DNA from: Epiperipatus broadwayi | Taxonomy: Eukaryota; Onychophora; Udeonychophora; Euonychophora; Peripatidae | DNA length: 64,000 nt | Direction: 5' to 3' | Assembly: GCA_028023455.1 (NCBI GenBank) | Contig: JAQFVV010012419.1 | Location: forward strand, 560,001 to 624,000 | Shown here: piece after piece, positions 37,826 to 50,548 of the stretch | Position numbering within the stretch: position 1 is the first letter of the stretch | Layout: each line of letters starts with the position of its first letter | Made by a program: the position numbers and the translations under genes | The notes under the pieces: generated by a model | Databases searched by the model: none | Told to the model about the DNA's origin: nothing | What the model saw: only the letters and a program-made list of their open reading frames with translations

Positions 37826-40717
37826 CATAGTAATCAATTCTTGAATAAATACTTAAAGTCTCTATGTAAAATAAATTAGATGAAATATACAAAAAAAAAA
37901 GAAATAAATTACTTATTTTTATAAGTTCTTCAACAATCTAGCTCAGAAATTGGCTTTCATTAGAGATTAGATACTTCTCTGATTGAAATATTAAACATGT
38001 GTAAAAAATAAGTAATTTTATGTTTTTGATATTTACAATGTATGTCACAAGATATTTATTACTGCTTAACAATCATTTAATATGTCTACTAATTTTGAAT
38101 TCTCTTGAATCCAAGTCCAGATGTTAAATTGGTTTTTAATTATTTCTCTCAAGTTGTCTATAAGATAGCATCTAAGGATAATGTAAAATGCATATAAATT
38201 TTTGCTGGTGCAAATTTTAATACTGTATTTATATTCTATTTGGATATTGCTAGCTATTTCACAGATTAGAAGGTTCATTCAAGGCAGTCATGGAAATGTC
38301 CATAGTTTTTCATACCAGAACCTCTATAGCAGCCTTTTGAGGAAGGGTCCCAGTCAAAACATCAGTATAATGCTAATATTTACAATTATGTTGAATGTAT
38401 GGATAAATAAATCTGAAAAATGTAGTGTGTAGTAGTGAAAAAGTGCCTGATTGTCTTTTGCCAAGCTGTATTAATGCCATCTCTAAACCAACATGGATGT
38501 TATGTAGTCCCATGGTTATCTATTTACTACAAACATTTTAGGGTCCTAATATGGCTGGATTAAAAATTACATGAATCATCTTCAATGCTCTCACTATCAT
38601 CATATATCTTAAATGGGTATACTTTGTATTTCTGCACAATTTATATGTTTGAGAAATGGGTCTGTATTTTATAACCAGGAAAAAATATATAGACATGACT
38701 TTAATCCTGGTATTGTTGAGATGTTTCTGAGGAAGGCAATGACAGAAAGCAAATAATTAAGTAATCTTGGTTTATTACATAAAACAAGTATATGATGAGT
38801 CAGAGAGTCAGTAGCTTTCAATTAAGAAAAAATAGTAAAATGTTTATATTTTTTTGTTTGTTTGCAAACTATGATTATGATGCTAACTCATTGAAAAAAT
38901 GCTAAGCTTACTTTATTAAATATTATATTCTTTATTTCATTCTTTAATGTCACACACTTATAAATAAACATTAAAAACCTAAAGTCAATAAAATAATCAA
39001 AATTATCTCAAATTCAAAATTAAGCCAAAGAAATAAACTCTAGAACACAACCAATAATTTCATTAGTACAAGAAGACTTCTTCAGTGTAAAAGATTAAAA
39101 CATAAAAACGGTTTTACACTACATATTAGCCACAATTTCTACTTACATCATACACATCCTTAAACAAGTTAATTGCTTCAGAATCATCAATTTTTAATAA
39201 TAAAAATTGTTTTCATTTCTTTCAAAAAAGACAACCTTAGTTGCATGAAAACTAATAATATGGTTTGTATCTCTTTCATGGATATACATAGCAGAAACAA
39301 AATATTTATTTCTAATCCTCTGGCCTGGATAAACCTTCTTACAAAACAAAAAGTAATATACATTACTCCAGGAATAATCTTTCAGTCAAAAATTTATTTT
39401 GCATTGTTTAGTAAATTATTCAAAACAATACCCCATTTTCCAACCAGTTTTTTTTTACTCCCAAAGAAATTTTTATTTATAAATTTTATAAGAAAACAAT
39501 TTAAAAGGCAAAGAGATAAAATTATAATTTTCTTTATTATTCATATTATTACAGTTAATAACACCCCATAATTATTATTCAGTACTGTTTATCAAATTTT
39601 TCAGAGTAGCCAGCACTCAAATAATCCTTAAAAAATTTACCATTTTGAAACATAGCTACCTCATTAGAATTATTTAATCTCTGATTTCTATAGCAATAAT
39701 TTCTTAAAGCAACTACTCTATAAGAGACAGATTGATAGTTATCATGTTTAATTATAGATCTTAAATCCTTGCTCTTAATATAGTGACTACCTACCATACA
39801 GTTTTAAGATGCAATGTATATTGGTGTTTAAAGGGGAAAAGATAATTATATAACAGATTTATTATTTTGTAGTGATTAATCATAAAATATTCATATATGC
39901 ATGAGATCACCCAGAATTATATTTAGAAAATATATTTATCTAAATTAAAATAGATATTCAATCTAATTGCCTTTTGTTGTAGAAAAAATACAAATGTTTT
40001 TGCTCTAATTAAAGATAGCAATTGAGTGTTTATTTACAATACCATTATTTCATAGGAATGAGTACTTTAATCATATAAGGAATGAAAGAATGTAAAGAAA
40101 TTATATGAATGATACACAAATATAATTTTTATTTGTATTTTCTTTTTTTTTTTTTGTAAATTATGTCATTCATTCAGTTATGAAACAGTGTTATTGCATA
40201 CTAAAGTTAGAATGGAGAATATTGTATAAACTTTGTACAGTTTTAAGAGAATTAGTAAAAAGTAAATGGGTGTGAAAATGAAATTCTTAGAAAAAAAATT
40301 AAGGTGGACTTGAACATGTGCAGGAAATAGTGGGAGTGATATGAAAAGAGAAACCCCAGAAAACAAATTATTGTGATTACTACTATGACAATTATGGTTA
40401 GTATTGTCAAATGCTAGAACATTTTGAGAAGCACAAAGTGTAAAAGAGAATATATACATATGTTAGAAAATGTGTAACGCAGTAGAAACATTTGCTTTGA
40501 GTGAAGTGAAAAAGAAAATGTGTGGTTAGATTCCCTATGTGCTCACCAATTATATCTGCTGGCTATGCTGCCATAGTGCTACCTTGATGTTAACCACCCT
40601 ATATGTGTAACAGCAAAGAGCTCCACATATACACACCTGTAGGAAACAGCAGACCAAGGATCCCATATACAAGATTCCAATATACAAGATCTTGAAATGC
40701 AAAATTCATGTTCATGA
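37826..40717. other. Unassigned AT-rich stretch
   Basis: No clear gene. Near 38337-38445 there is a decayed relative of the hammerhead-like repeat at 2774. Open frames at 39173-39571 (plus) and 39579-39797 (minus) carry no motif I recognise. The minus frame plus fragments downstream could be a very old transposase remnant, but I cannot support a family. Confidence 0.4.
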
Positions 40718-41692
40718 TAAATGTCTTAAAACAATATTTTGATGCCTTATTCTAAAGAACTATTTCAGCAAGAGAATAAAATCATAGCAATTCTCTGCTT
40801 ATTAATGCATTTATGAAATTCCTAGTAGAACATTGCTGAGAGGATAGAGATTTCGATTTTAAAAGCTCTCATAATAACTGAAAATGTTATACTTACTATT
40901 TATTCATAACATTTATGGATAATCTCGAAAAATTATCTTTGTTTTATGTTAGATATATGTTATATTTAATAAATTAATAATAAGTTATGTTATCAATTAA
41001 TCTATAGATATCATATATATATATATATGTGTGTGTCTTTTTAGAACTTTAAAATTGATGGAAATTAATGATTAGTTTAGATTGCTTTTTTTCTCATTAT
41101 TCATTTTTTTTATTACTTATTGATTAAAATAATTTTAAAAGTTAGAACCGGTAATCCCTTTAATTTTATAATCCCATTGAATGAATACCTGTAGGCATAA
41201 TTTAATTAATTTTTAATTTGAAATTTGAAACTCCTACTTTAATGAGAGTAATTATAAACTCAAGACAGGTGTTCAGTGAACTGTATGATGCTGGCATTCA
41301 TAGAAAACAATTAAAACTGTCAAGAGTATCCTAAATAAATATAGGTGATAACAGTAAACTTCTATTAGGCTAGGGGAATTTGAATGTCCAGAGAATGTAA
41401 TGGTAAAAAAAGTCAGTGTTAATTACTAGAAGATAAGATTTGGCCATACTAGTGTTTAATGTTAAATATATTCTTGATATCCCAGATTAGTTTTTGGTTG
41501 GTCAAATAGATTACTTAACTCCTTATGGTGTAATTAATATTAATTTATCTATAGCAAAAGGGAATGAGGGTAAGAGATTGTTCAGGTGAATTTAAAAAGC
41601 TAACTTAGAAAAATAATAAATTAATAAATCTTTAGAGTCAAGAATTAAAATTGCAAGAGATAAAATGGTCCAAAAATGATGCATTTTACTCT
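40718..41692 (+). other. 3' interior of family B element, copy 1
   Basis: Non-coding interior directly upstream of a polypurine tract and LTR B2. It repeats at 52446-53250 (shared: AATCTCGAAAAATTATCTTTG and a TATATATGTGTGTG tract followed by TTAGAACTTTAAA). It probably is the 3' untranslated interior of the retrotransposon. Its 5' part and 5' LTR were not found nearby. Confidence 0.6.
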
Positions 41693-41710
41693 AAAACAAG
41701 GGGGGTGTAA
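41693..41710 (+). other. Polypurine tract of family B element
   Basis: AAACAAGGGGGGTGTAA directly precedes the LTR start TGTGCC; it matches the pattern next to LTR G (GGGGTGTGA). Confidence 0.65.
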
Positions 41711-43369
41711 TGTGCCAAGGCCAATTTGGCACATGTATATAAAATAATTTTGTCTAAAAAAATTATTAAAATAAAAATAAAAATTGTTCATAAAAGAGTT
41801 TGAAATAAAAGATTAAAAGTGGGAAGGGGGTTTTCTTACAGTCAAACTAAAAGGGTTATAAAAGAAAGTAAAGTTTTTCTAAATTAGTATTCGTAAAAAT
41901 AAGTAATTTAAAATTTAAAAAAATATAAATCTCTTTTAGCTTATTATAATAAATTATATATGTGCATGTAAATAAATGTATGCATGTTAGAATAATATTA
42001 AAATATATATATGTAAATGAAAGTTAAAAAAGAAATTATATTTGGAAAACACAGCTATGGCTATTAAGGTAAATAAAGATTTAAAAAACCACACCAGCGA
42101 TGGGCTACTAATTAAAGATATAAAAACAATACGTTTATGAAAGCTACTACTAATTAAACAATTGTCAAAAACACGTCATAGGATTAATTACCAATGGAAT
42201 TTCGACAACACCTATTGCACCTATTGCCGGAGGATATTAAAATGAAAGCAATTCGGATACATACATAGCCAGATTTTTTTTATCGTGGTTCAGTTTTTTC
42301 AGTCTAGTTTGCAGTGACAGTCTTGTTTCAGTTGAGATAACAGTGCATTTCTATTATGTATTCAGAAACAAAAATGCATTTTTGAGCAGTTTTTGGAAAT
42401 ATACGCTCATGCTTCAGCCTTTTTAGTCCAACAAGATCATCAAAACCTGCCTGTGAAATAATGTCTGCATAACAACTCAGAAATCCTCTGTCAAATGTTC
42501 AACTGTCTTCAAGAATAAAGCCAATGGATTCGCATAAAATCTCTTCAAGAAACGTCCATATCTAACCGGTTAGATATAATCCATCAGAAGCAGCAGAATC
42601 AGCCAACAACAAGCAATATCCACATTCCAAAAATCCTAGGTAAACATTTATTTATTATCATTTATACATAGTAGCCACCGCTGTAATTCGCAAATCCTAC
42701 CGAGTAAAGTAATTTGAACTCTTAAGCATGCATAAAATGAACTATCTATGTGCGTGTGTGGGAATGTGAGATAATTTAACAATGTCACAGATTATTTATG
42801 CTTTTCACCAGATATGTTATAATGTGTTACTTTAAAAAAAATGTGCGTGTGTTAAATTAGATTTATAAAGATGTTTAAATGTAGTCAATTAATGTTGGGT
42901 AATAAATTATATTTAAACTTAATTAATGTTAATTAAAATAAAATGTCTTCAAACTTAAACTTTATTTGTCAGTCAATTCTTTTTACCAACCTTTTTATTA
43001 ATTCGTTCCACCACAAATTTTGTATAATTTTATTATTGAATTAAAATTAGACTGAGCTAGTTTTAGGAAATGTTTCGAGCACTGGATTATGAGCCTACTG
43101 CCTGAATACATTAGTCATCAGACTAGCTGGTGCCCTAGGGTTTACCTCAAAACAAATAAAGTATTTGGAAAGTAGGGTTTGAATCTAGCAGCTGAGATGG
43201 GCCATTGTTGATAGTTAAAGCTATCAATAAGATCTCCCTTTTTGCTCGAACGTGCCGGTTCGTCCCCATAACATTTATAAGATTATAAATGTATTAGGAA
43301 GGAGTTTGAAACCGGCCAAAACTTATATATACATATAAGTAAGTGGTTTCAGCAGTTTGATCCGGTACA
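41711..43369 (+). repeat. 3' LTR, family B copy 2
   Basis: 1659 bp, TGTGCC to CCGGTACA, followed by an AT tract. Aligns with solo LTR B1. Its start folds as TGTGCCAA/TTGGCACA, where B1 has TGTACCAA/TTGGTACA, so both sides of the stem changed together. Confidence 0.8.
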
Positions 43370-43381
43370 ATATATATATAT

Positions 43382-43830
43382 ATTTATAATTATTTCTTCA
43401 GCAAGCTGGGGTTCCCTGGGCAAGCTGAAAGATTTTTCTTGGTAAGTTTGGTTTTAGTGATTGTCATCATCAGGAAAAAGTATAACCCATGTAAAATGTT
43501 GGTCTGTAGTTGGTCGCTTTCTGTCTAGGATTATTCCAGGCAAGCAGATGTCTTGGTTTGATAGATTTCAGGCAAGCAACTGTCCTCTCCATGTTTAAGG
43601 CTATGAATTTCAGCACAAAGAAGTGGGTCATTTTCTCCATGTAAATTCAAACTCCTGCAAAGAAAAATAGTAGCAGTTCCTGAATCTATTGTCCTGCCTT
43701 CAGCTACATCAGTTCATGGTAGCTATTCTGCCAACTCTATTGTCAGATAAAAACAACTGCTGCAAACTTCAACAAGCTGCAACAAAATATTGTAACCGAC
43801 TTTTCAGCTGACCCACCAAAAACTACTATT
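43382..43830 (-). repeat. LTR family A copy 3, first part
   Basis: Matches LTR K around 22530-22940 and 26500-26860: CCATGTAAATTCAAACTCCTG, CTTGCCTG repeats and GAAGAAxxAATTAT next to an AT tract. It is broken off at that tract by the end of LTR B2, and on the other side by the LINE. Confidence 0.75.
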
Positions 43831-44021
43831 GTTTTAAAATAAATTTATTATACATAGTAGCATAGTAATATACAGTTAAACTTTAAAAAAATTTACATAG
43901 CATTCAGAATGAAACTTGAAAAAGTCAATGCAGAGAAAAGGGTATCTTAATAAGATTAAGAGGAAAATAAAACTTTCACCCAAGTATCATCATGTAGACT
44001 CACAGGCAAAAGCAGAGAGTC

Positions 44022-47000
44022 TCACTGCTTGACTTGGTCAAGAAGCTTAATAAAGACACTTAGAGCCGAGTCCTGGGAATGACCAAAGATGAGCCTGCAA
44101 TGTGTCAACCATAAAGAAAATATTATAAAGATAGATAATCTTATTGCTGCAAACGATCCCTTCTTAAGAGTATTAGAGACAGAAAGAGCATCCCTAAGAT
44201 CCAGAGAGACATTCGCAACAATAAAGTCCCTAGTCGACTTAAAAGCAGGACAAATATAGAAAATATGGAGTATTGTCTCATCATATAATCTACACAACTG
44301 ACACTGAGACGAAATCCTAATGAAGCCTCTGCTAGTCACTAAAAAATAACTTGTTGGGAGCGCATTTAAATTCAGTTTAAATACAAAATCAACATGTTTT
44401 GCTTCAATGAAAAGAAGTTTCATTTTACACAAGAGAAGTTTATTTGAAACACCTAATGAAGTCAAAAAAGGAGTATAATGTGGAAATTTTAATTTATAAA
44501 CATCCCAGAATGTCAATTTCCCATCAAGCACAACTTGAACCGAGGATATCAACTTAATAACTGACTTCCATAAATCAGCAATCCAATAACTTGAAAATGT
44601 AGGTGGCGTATCTGTAGGATCAATAACCAAAGGAAGGGATAACTGAGCAAGCTTTAGACAAATTACACAAAGAAAAGATATAGATCTCTGGAGATATAGA
44701 GTTGAGACTGAGTGCAAACCTAGACCATTTAAAAGCTTTGGCATTTGAATTTTAGCAATACTGATGGCTACGACCTTGTTTTTACAAAATAATTTTGAAC
44801 AAAGCGAATTTATAGCCCTCTCAAAACGCTTTGTTGGCCTAATAATTGGTAAATAATAAATAACTAAGCCTTGAATAGACCAAAGAGTTCAAGAGTGTAA
44901 CCTTACCCATAAGTGAAATATTTATATTGACAAGTGATGCAACTATCCTCTTTGTTTTATCAAGAATAATATTTTGAATCTGCCTTGTAATTACTGAACG
45001 AGATAAAACTATTGGAAAGCCAAGGAAAGACTGAGGCTTGGCTGTGAAAGTTGAAATAATTGACAAACCAGATTTAATTTTCCACATTGTGGATTTTGTA
45101 ATATTAATATGAAGATTAAAAGTATTAGAAAAAGAGTCCAATATTTGCAACAAAGCCAGAAGAAAAGATTTATCAGGAAGAAAGACAGAGACATCATCAA
45201 CATAAGAAATATGATGAATAGTCTGTTTAAGAGCAGGAACATAGATACCAGGTAGTTTAGATTCTATCTGTAAAAGTAATGGATTTAAATATGTAATAAA
45301 ACATAATGTGGCAAGAGGAGATCCCTGTGGCACTGAGAGATGTGGACAAAAACCATCTGCAAGTTTACCATCCAATGAAGTAAAGATGGACGTGTTAAGT
45401 AGAAGATTGGCTATAATACAAACATATGGAGTAGGAACCTGATAATCCCGAAGAGTCTGAAACAAAACAGAAGGCAGAACACAATCAAAGGCTGATGTGA
45501 AGTTCAGTTGAACAACCACAGGTTTTGATTTATTATGATACCTAATACACTCAATAAGAAGAAGAAAAAGTTGAACAGCTTCAGTTATTGAATGACCCTT
45601 CTTTGCAAATTGAAATTTTGATAAATGAAGATAAATATTATTTTGTATATGATCTTTAACAATAGATTCAATAGTCTTTATTAAAAGAGGTGTCATAGAA
45701 ATAGGACGAATATTAGATAACGGAGAAGGAGTTAATTTCTTCTTAAGAAAAGGGACCATCGCCACCGGATAGAGGTCAGGAATATTCACAAAATCATTAG
45801 CTAGAATATCAACCATATTACGAACTATTGGAGTTGTAAAAAATGAAAGATGAAGAAGGACAAACCTGGGAATACCATACCCAATTATATTCAATTATTT
45901 TTAACATCATTCATAATTACAACCTCATCCCCCTCTAGGAATTCCCCAAACTCTTAACCAAAAATCCCACCCATTTCCCAAACTTTGGGGTTTTAAAAAA
46001 ATGAAAGAGGAGGAAAGACAACCTGGGACCATGAATCCCAGGATGTATATTGTCTGGAAAAGAATTTAATTTTTGAATAATCATCATTTCAATTATATTA
46101 TGACTAGAATCAAGCTCAGATTTATTCCAGATGTCACCAATTCTAAAAGGCAACATTTGAAGCTTATTTTTGAAATGATTAGATAGTTCAAGCAACATAA
46201 TAGGGCCAGAACATACTTTATTTCCTGTGTCAATCATTAATGGAGTAGGTCTAGAATAAGCACCTAAAGCCCACCTAATATAACTTTGTGTCCAGTTATG
46301 ATGATTTTGAAGAAAAATTTTAGACCATTTAATAGCCACATAATGAGCAAGAGATTTCTGTATATCATGATACTGCACTTTAAGTTGCATAATATTTTCT
46401 ATGGTAGAATCAAAAGAAGAAAGATTAGAAAGTTTGAATGAAATATCATCCAATTGCTTAAGTAAAAACTTTGGACCTTTTGTCTTTCTAGTATAAGAAT
46501 TAATAATAGAACTGAGAATACCAACAAAAGAAGACCATGCCGATATGGCAGGTAATGAAAGAATATCCACTTTTCTAAAAAGAATATATGCCTCTGAAAA
46601 AATTGAAGCAGGCACTGTTAATTAATTTAAGAGCCTTATTGTAAGAGAACTATGAGACTGAGCAACAAAGAAAGTATCAATCAACAATGCAACATGCATA
46701 GCCAAATGATCTGAGAAAGGAACAACCTGAAGCTTTGCTGAAATGTCAAGGTCAAGTTCAGGATAATAGTAAAGAAGATCAATTAAAGAAGTGGTGTGAT
46801 GGGTATAAAAGGAAAATGCATTAGGAGGAAAACATCCTTCACCAGATAAAAATACTCTATTAAAAAGATGTAGGAATTTATTATTAAAATGCATGTAACA
46901 CATATTGAAATCACCAAAAAATATAATTGGATAAGAATTTGAAGACAAAAGAGAATTAATTTTATTAAATGTAGAATGAGCAAAGAGGAACTCACTCTTA

Positions 47001-47334
47001 ACATATAAATAAATGATATTCAGAGTAAAACTTCCAAATGTAATATTGGTCATCAAAAAATTATGATCCAAGTGCATGATTTTGATATCATTAAAAGCAA
47101 GATGCTTACTGACAAGAAAAGCTACACCAGATGAAGCAGATATATTAGGAACATAATAAAATGAACCAAGATTTTGCATTAAATCATGAATTCGATAACT
47201 GGAATGATTGTGTAGCTTCATCTCTCCGAAGCATGCAATATGAAAATTGCATTTCTGAAGCCAATGCATTATAGCATAAACTCTATAAATAGAATTTAAA
47301 CCTCTAACATTAACAGCAATAACATTAAGCAACA

Positions 47335-47335
<1 letters not shown>
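44022..47335 (-). pseudogene. LINE ORF2: endonuclease, reverse transcriptase, CCHC
   Basis: About 1100 codons in four pieces. Endonuclease (47335-46622): NVRGLNS, FGEMKL with the catalytic Glu, GDFNM with the Asp/Asn pair, SLIDLLYY and PFSDHLAMH with the catalytic His. It nicks target DNA. A linker follows (46615-45935), in the same frame after a stop near 46620. The RT piece (45894-44839) is in a new frame: NIRPISMTPLL, QLNFTSAFDCVL, VPQGSPLA, then HHISYVDDVSVFL with the catalytic YVDD, and SFLGFPI. The last piece (44744-44022), after another frameshift, ends in CQLCRLYDETILHIFYIC, the C-terminal zinc motif common in LINEs. Catalytic residues are kept but at least one stop and two frameshifts disable it. 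Confidence 0.88.
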
Positions 47336-47337
<2 letters not shown>

Positions 47338-47378
<41 letters not shown>

Positions 47379-47387
47379 GTTGCTTAA

Positions 47388-47433
<46 letters not shown>
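47338..47433. repeat. Two AT tracts between LINE ORF1 and ORF2
   Basis: AT dinucleotides at about 47338-47374 and 47392-47433, separated by a copy of TTATGTTGCTTAAT. That copy (47375-47388) is the reverse complement of 47324-47337, which contains the ORF2 start codon, so the first AT tract forms the loop of a 14-bp perfect hairpin. Confidence 0.9.
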
Positions 47434-47436
<3 letters not shown>

Positions 47437-47445
47437 GAGAAAATA

Positions 47446-49819
47446 TTAATGCAAATCATCTGTGAAGAATTCAGGTATAAGATTAATTTGTGAATTGGGA
47501 TCAGAAGTATGAGATATTGGAGATGAAGGATCATTATTTAAAGTAAAAATAGAATTATTTTGAGGAGAAAGTGATAGCAAAAGATCTAACTGCTGAGAAC
47601 TTTTATCTCCCGACCATTTACTTTTTTTAATGTCCTTTTTCCTAGAACTCTTTGAACGTCTAGTCAACTTAGTTTTCAAGACAGAGGGTGCAGTATCAGA
47701 ATCAGGATTAGAAAAATTATTTTCAAGTTGCGATCCTGAAGAATCATAAATCTTCCTTTTATTGTTAGAAGAACTAATATCAGTTATAACTGCTTGATCT
47801 TGCAAAGATGAAGAACCAAGAGTAGACTGAATATTAAACATATTCTTCAATAACATATCCTCATTTTGAACTGTATGAGATGAGTCAAGTGATGAATGAG
47901 TAATGTCAGTCAGAATAGAAACAACAGACCCACTGACCCTCTTACTTAAATTAGTAGAAACTTGTAGTGGAGATGAAAGAGTAACATCAGACTGTTGCTC
48001 AGTAAAATGTTCATTCAAATGCTGTTTTTGTAAATCTTGCAAAACTTTAAGACTACATCTATGAGTATGTGTTTTCTTAAGCTTACAAATATTGCAAAAG
48101 CCCTTTGGACAATCTTTAACAAGATGAGTCTTCTCCTTACAAACAAAACATTGAGGTTGTAAACCTTTGATAGAGATATATATTGGACCTTTATCTGTCT
48201 CTAAGGTAGACAGAATATCGATCAAAGCAAGACCTTTATTCAACTTTAAAGTAAAAGCAGCCGAGTTGCTGGGTAACTTTAAACCAACCCTTTTCTCAGT
48301 AAGATATTTAAATTGAGTTATCTCACCTAAATTGGAACATTGCCTCTGAAGATCCTTAGCCCCAAAATTGAGGTAACAATTTTTCGCAAGACCAAAAGCT
48401 AGCCTAGGCCTGTCCATATCAATAACAACTAAAAATCTGTGATTTAATAAAAGCTGTTGTCTTCTAAACTTTTCCTTCTCCAAGACATTATGAAACTCCA
48501 ATATCATGTAACGTTTATTAGGGTGATGATATAGCCTCTTGATATCATCACCAAGTTTCAAATCTTTCAACAACTGGAAAAACTCATCAATAGGGAAGTT
48601 ATAAAGCTGACAATTACTGTCTGTAGTTGCAAGAATCAAAGTATTACTATTAGAAAAGTGTAAAAAAGAATTGAATAAAACCACTGGTAACCTAGAATTA
48701 AATTGAACACTTATATTTTGATGTTCATCAACCAAATCTTTATGATTAGAGAAATTCAATATGGATGTACCTGCAGAAACATCTGACATTATTTGTTCTT
48801 CATCATTTAGATCTAAATAACCAAATTTGTCTGACTGTGATTGTACAAGTTCAGAGACTACATTATTATTAAGAACATGAGCATAACTTTTCTTTTTAAC
48901 CTGATTATTATACACTTGTGTTGTATTTTCTTTCAAAGTAGGAAAGGAAATATCCTGTATCTGAACTGAAGTTTTTTTATCTGAAAGAAGCAAATTCCCA
49001 TTCAAAGAATTAGATTCAGAACAATGTATAAGAGTATCAGATAATGAAAGATCATTCAAATGCAAAGATCTCAAATTCTGTTTCATAATGGCATTAGAAG
49101 CAATAGAAAATTGTGGTCCTGCAGGCAAATACATTGATAATTTACTAGAAGATAGAGGTGAACCAGAAGTAATTAAATCAGAAGTTTCTAAATGAATGTT
49201 TTTTTACTCTGTCAGAGTTTGCATCTGTTAGAACACTATTTGCCTGCAAAGCAACATCCATTACTTGAGATTTATCAGAGACAAAACGATAAAAAATACC
49301 TGATTTATTATCTTTGGCTAGTAATGTTTCATTGTGCTTACTCCTAATGTTATAAGACCTGATATTATACTCCAAGTCAGATGATGTAGTGGTAATATCA
49401 CCAACTGAAACTGATAATTTTTTGTGGTGCAAGGTCTGCAAAGGCTTAGACAAAGAACAACTAGCAACAGTCTTTAAATTATTATGCCTTGGAGATAGTT
49501 GCTTCAATAAATCTTTATTAGAAGAATGCATATCATTTAATTTGGCATAATCTTTTACCTGTGAACGTGTTCTATGTGAGATCAAGTCATGTCCACTGGC
49601 TTGAAAAGAAATTTTTTTTTTAGATCCATCAAAAATATATATATTTTTAGTCTTTTGAATGTCTCTATTTTTTTGGCAACTTGAATTAGCATTAGAAGTC
49701 ACGGAAAGCATTTTCTTTTTAGCATTGATATTCTGAATTTTATTAGAGACATTTTTAACTTTAGAAAGCGGTTTTAAACTATATGCTCTTGTTAAATCTT
49801 GAATACTTGAAGCTTTCAA
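47446..49819 (-). pseudogene. LINE ORF1, RNA-binding protein with zinc knuckles
   Basis: About 790 codons broken by one frameshift. The upstream frame (49819-49178) is Lys/Ser-rich. It runs out at an A-run (about 49198-49204, minus strand), after which the next frame continues as NIHLETSDLITSG and is open to 47446. The central part (around 48580-48200) resembles an RRM-like fold as in other LINE ORF1 proteins. Then CFVCKEKTHLVKDC (CX2CX4HX4C) and CNICKLKKTHTHRC near 48150-48060 form two zinc knuckles, expected to bind element RNA. The C-terminal part is Ser-rich, with basic RRSKSSRKKDIKKSK. Apart from that single shift the protein is open, so the insertion is relatively recent. Confidence 0.8.
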
Positions 49820-50081
49820 TCAATTAATGACAGAGCTTGAACAAAAAGATTCAATTTTAACATTTGTTTTTTTGTTTACATTCGAAGATTCTTTTCTATT
49901 GAGCGTCGATGATAGAACCACTCATTTTTAACAAAAAAGAGATAATTTGGAAGAACAGTACCTACCTTGTACTTCCAAAGTTTTTTTTTAGTAAATTTCA
50001 ATCATATAAAGCAAAAAAGAGTAACTTTAAATCCCAACGATACGATATAGACTAAGTCAACTAACGCCATCTACTATTCAG

Positions 50082-50475
50082 ACTGCAGCTGATATTTTTA
50101 TCAGCCCTTTTATCGAATCATCTTATGTAAGAGCAACACCTTGATTAAAAACAGAGTTTTATTTTTATCTCTCTAGTCCCTTGGAATCTACATACATGTT
50201 TTAATTAATTAAAAAATTTCAAAAACAAGTATGGTGTTTTTACATTTCAAAATCAGAATAATAATAATATTTATATTTATTCAGATCTTTTAAAAGTTTA
50301 ATTTATAAAACAATATTTTAAATGAGTTATTATTTTTTATTTTTTTATTTCAATGAATGTAGAAAATATCTACTATAATTTTTGTCTGTGTTTATTTCTA
50401 TTTTTCCTTTCAACTTTATATATATTTATGCACACGCACTATATTATAGTGTGGTATGTAATCCAACTGGTTACA
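50082..50475 (-). repeat. LTR family A copy 3, second part
   Basis: Continues the LTR interrupted by the LINE: CTTGATTAAAAACAGAG and TTATCAGCCCTTTTAT match the K arms. It ends at 50475 in the minus-strand LTR start TGTAACC, which folds with GATTACA. No polypurine tract lies beyond it, and ATAT flanks it, so this copy was probably a solo LTR. Confidence 0.75.
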
Positions 50476-50548
50476 ATATTTTAGTTATAAAAAATGTATA
50501 GTATTAAATTATATGAAACTAAGGATTGAATAAGCAAGTAGTAACAAG

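Larger units (their letters stand above)
43831..50081 (-). mobile_element. Non-LTR retrotransposon (LINE), about 6.2 kb, nearly full length
   Basis: Minus-strand element with two reading frames, inserted in LTR A copy 3. ORF1 lies at 49819-47446 and ORF2 at 47335-44022. The 3' end, near 43831, is AT-rich with AATAAA but no clean poly(A). The 5' leader starts near 50081. A CAGCTGA word occurs at both edges (43812-43818 and near 50088), a possible remnant of the target duplication. Zinc knuckles in ORF1, an apurinic-type endonuclease and a C-terminal CCHC motif suit the L1/Tx1 or jockey/CR1 groups; the clade cannot be settled by eye. Confidence 0.8.

Noticed and set aside
39173-39797. 132-codon plus frame and 72-codon minus frame
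   Set aside because: AT-driven composition with no recognisable motif; a transposase remnant cannot be supported.
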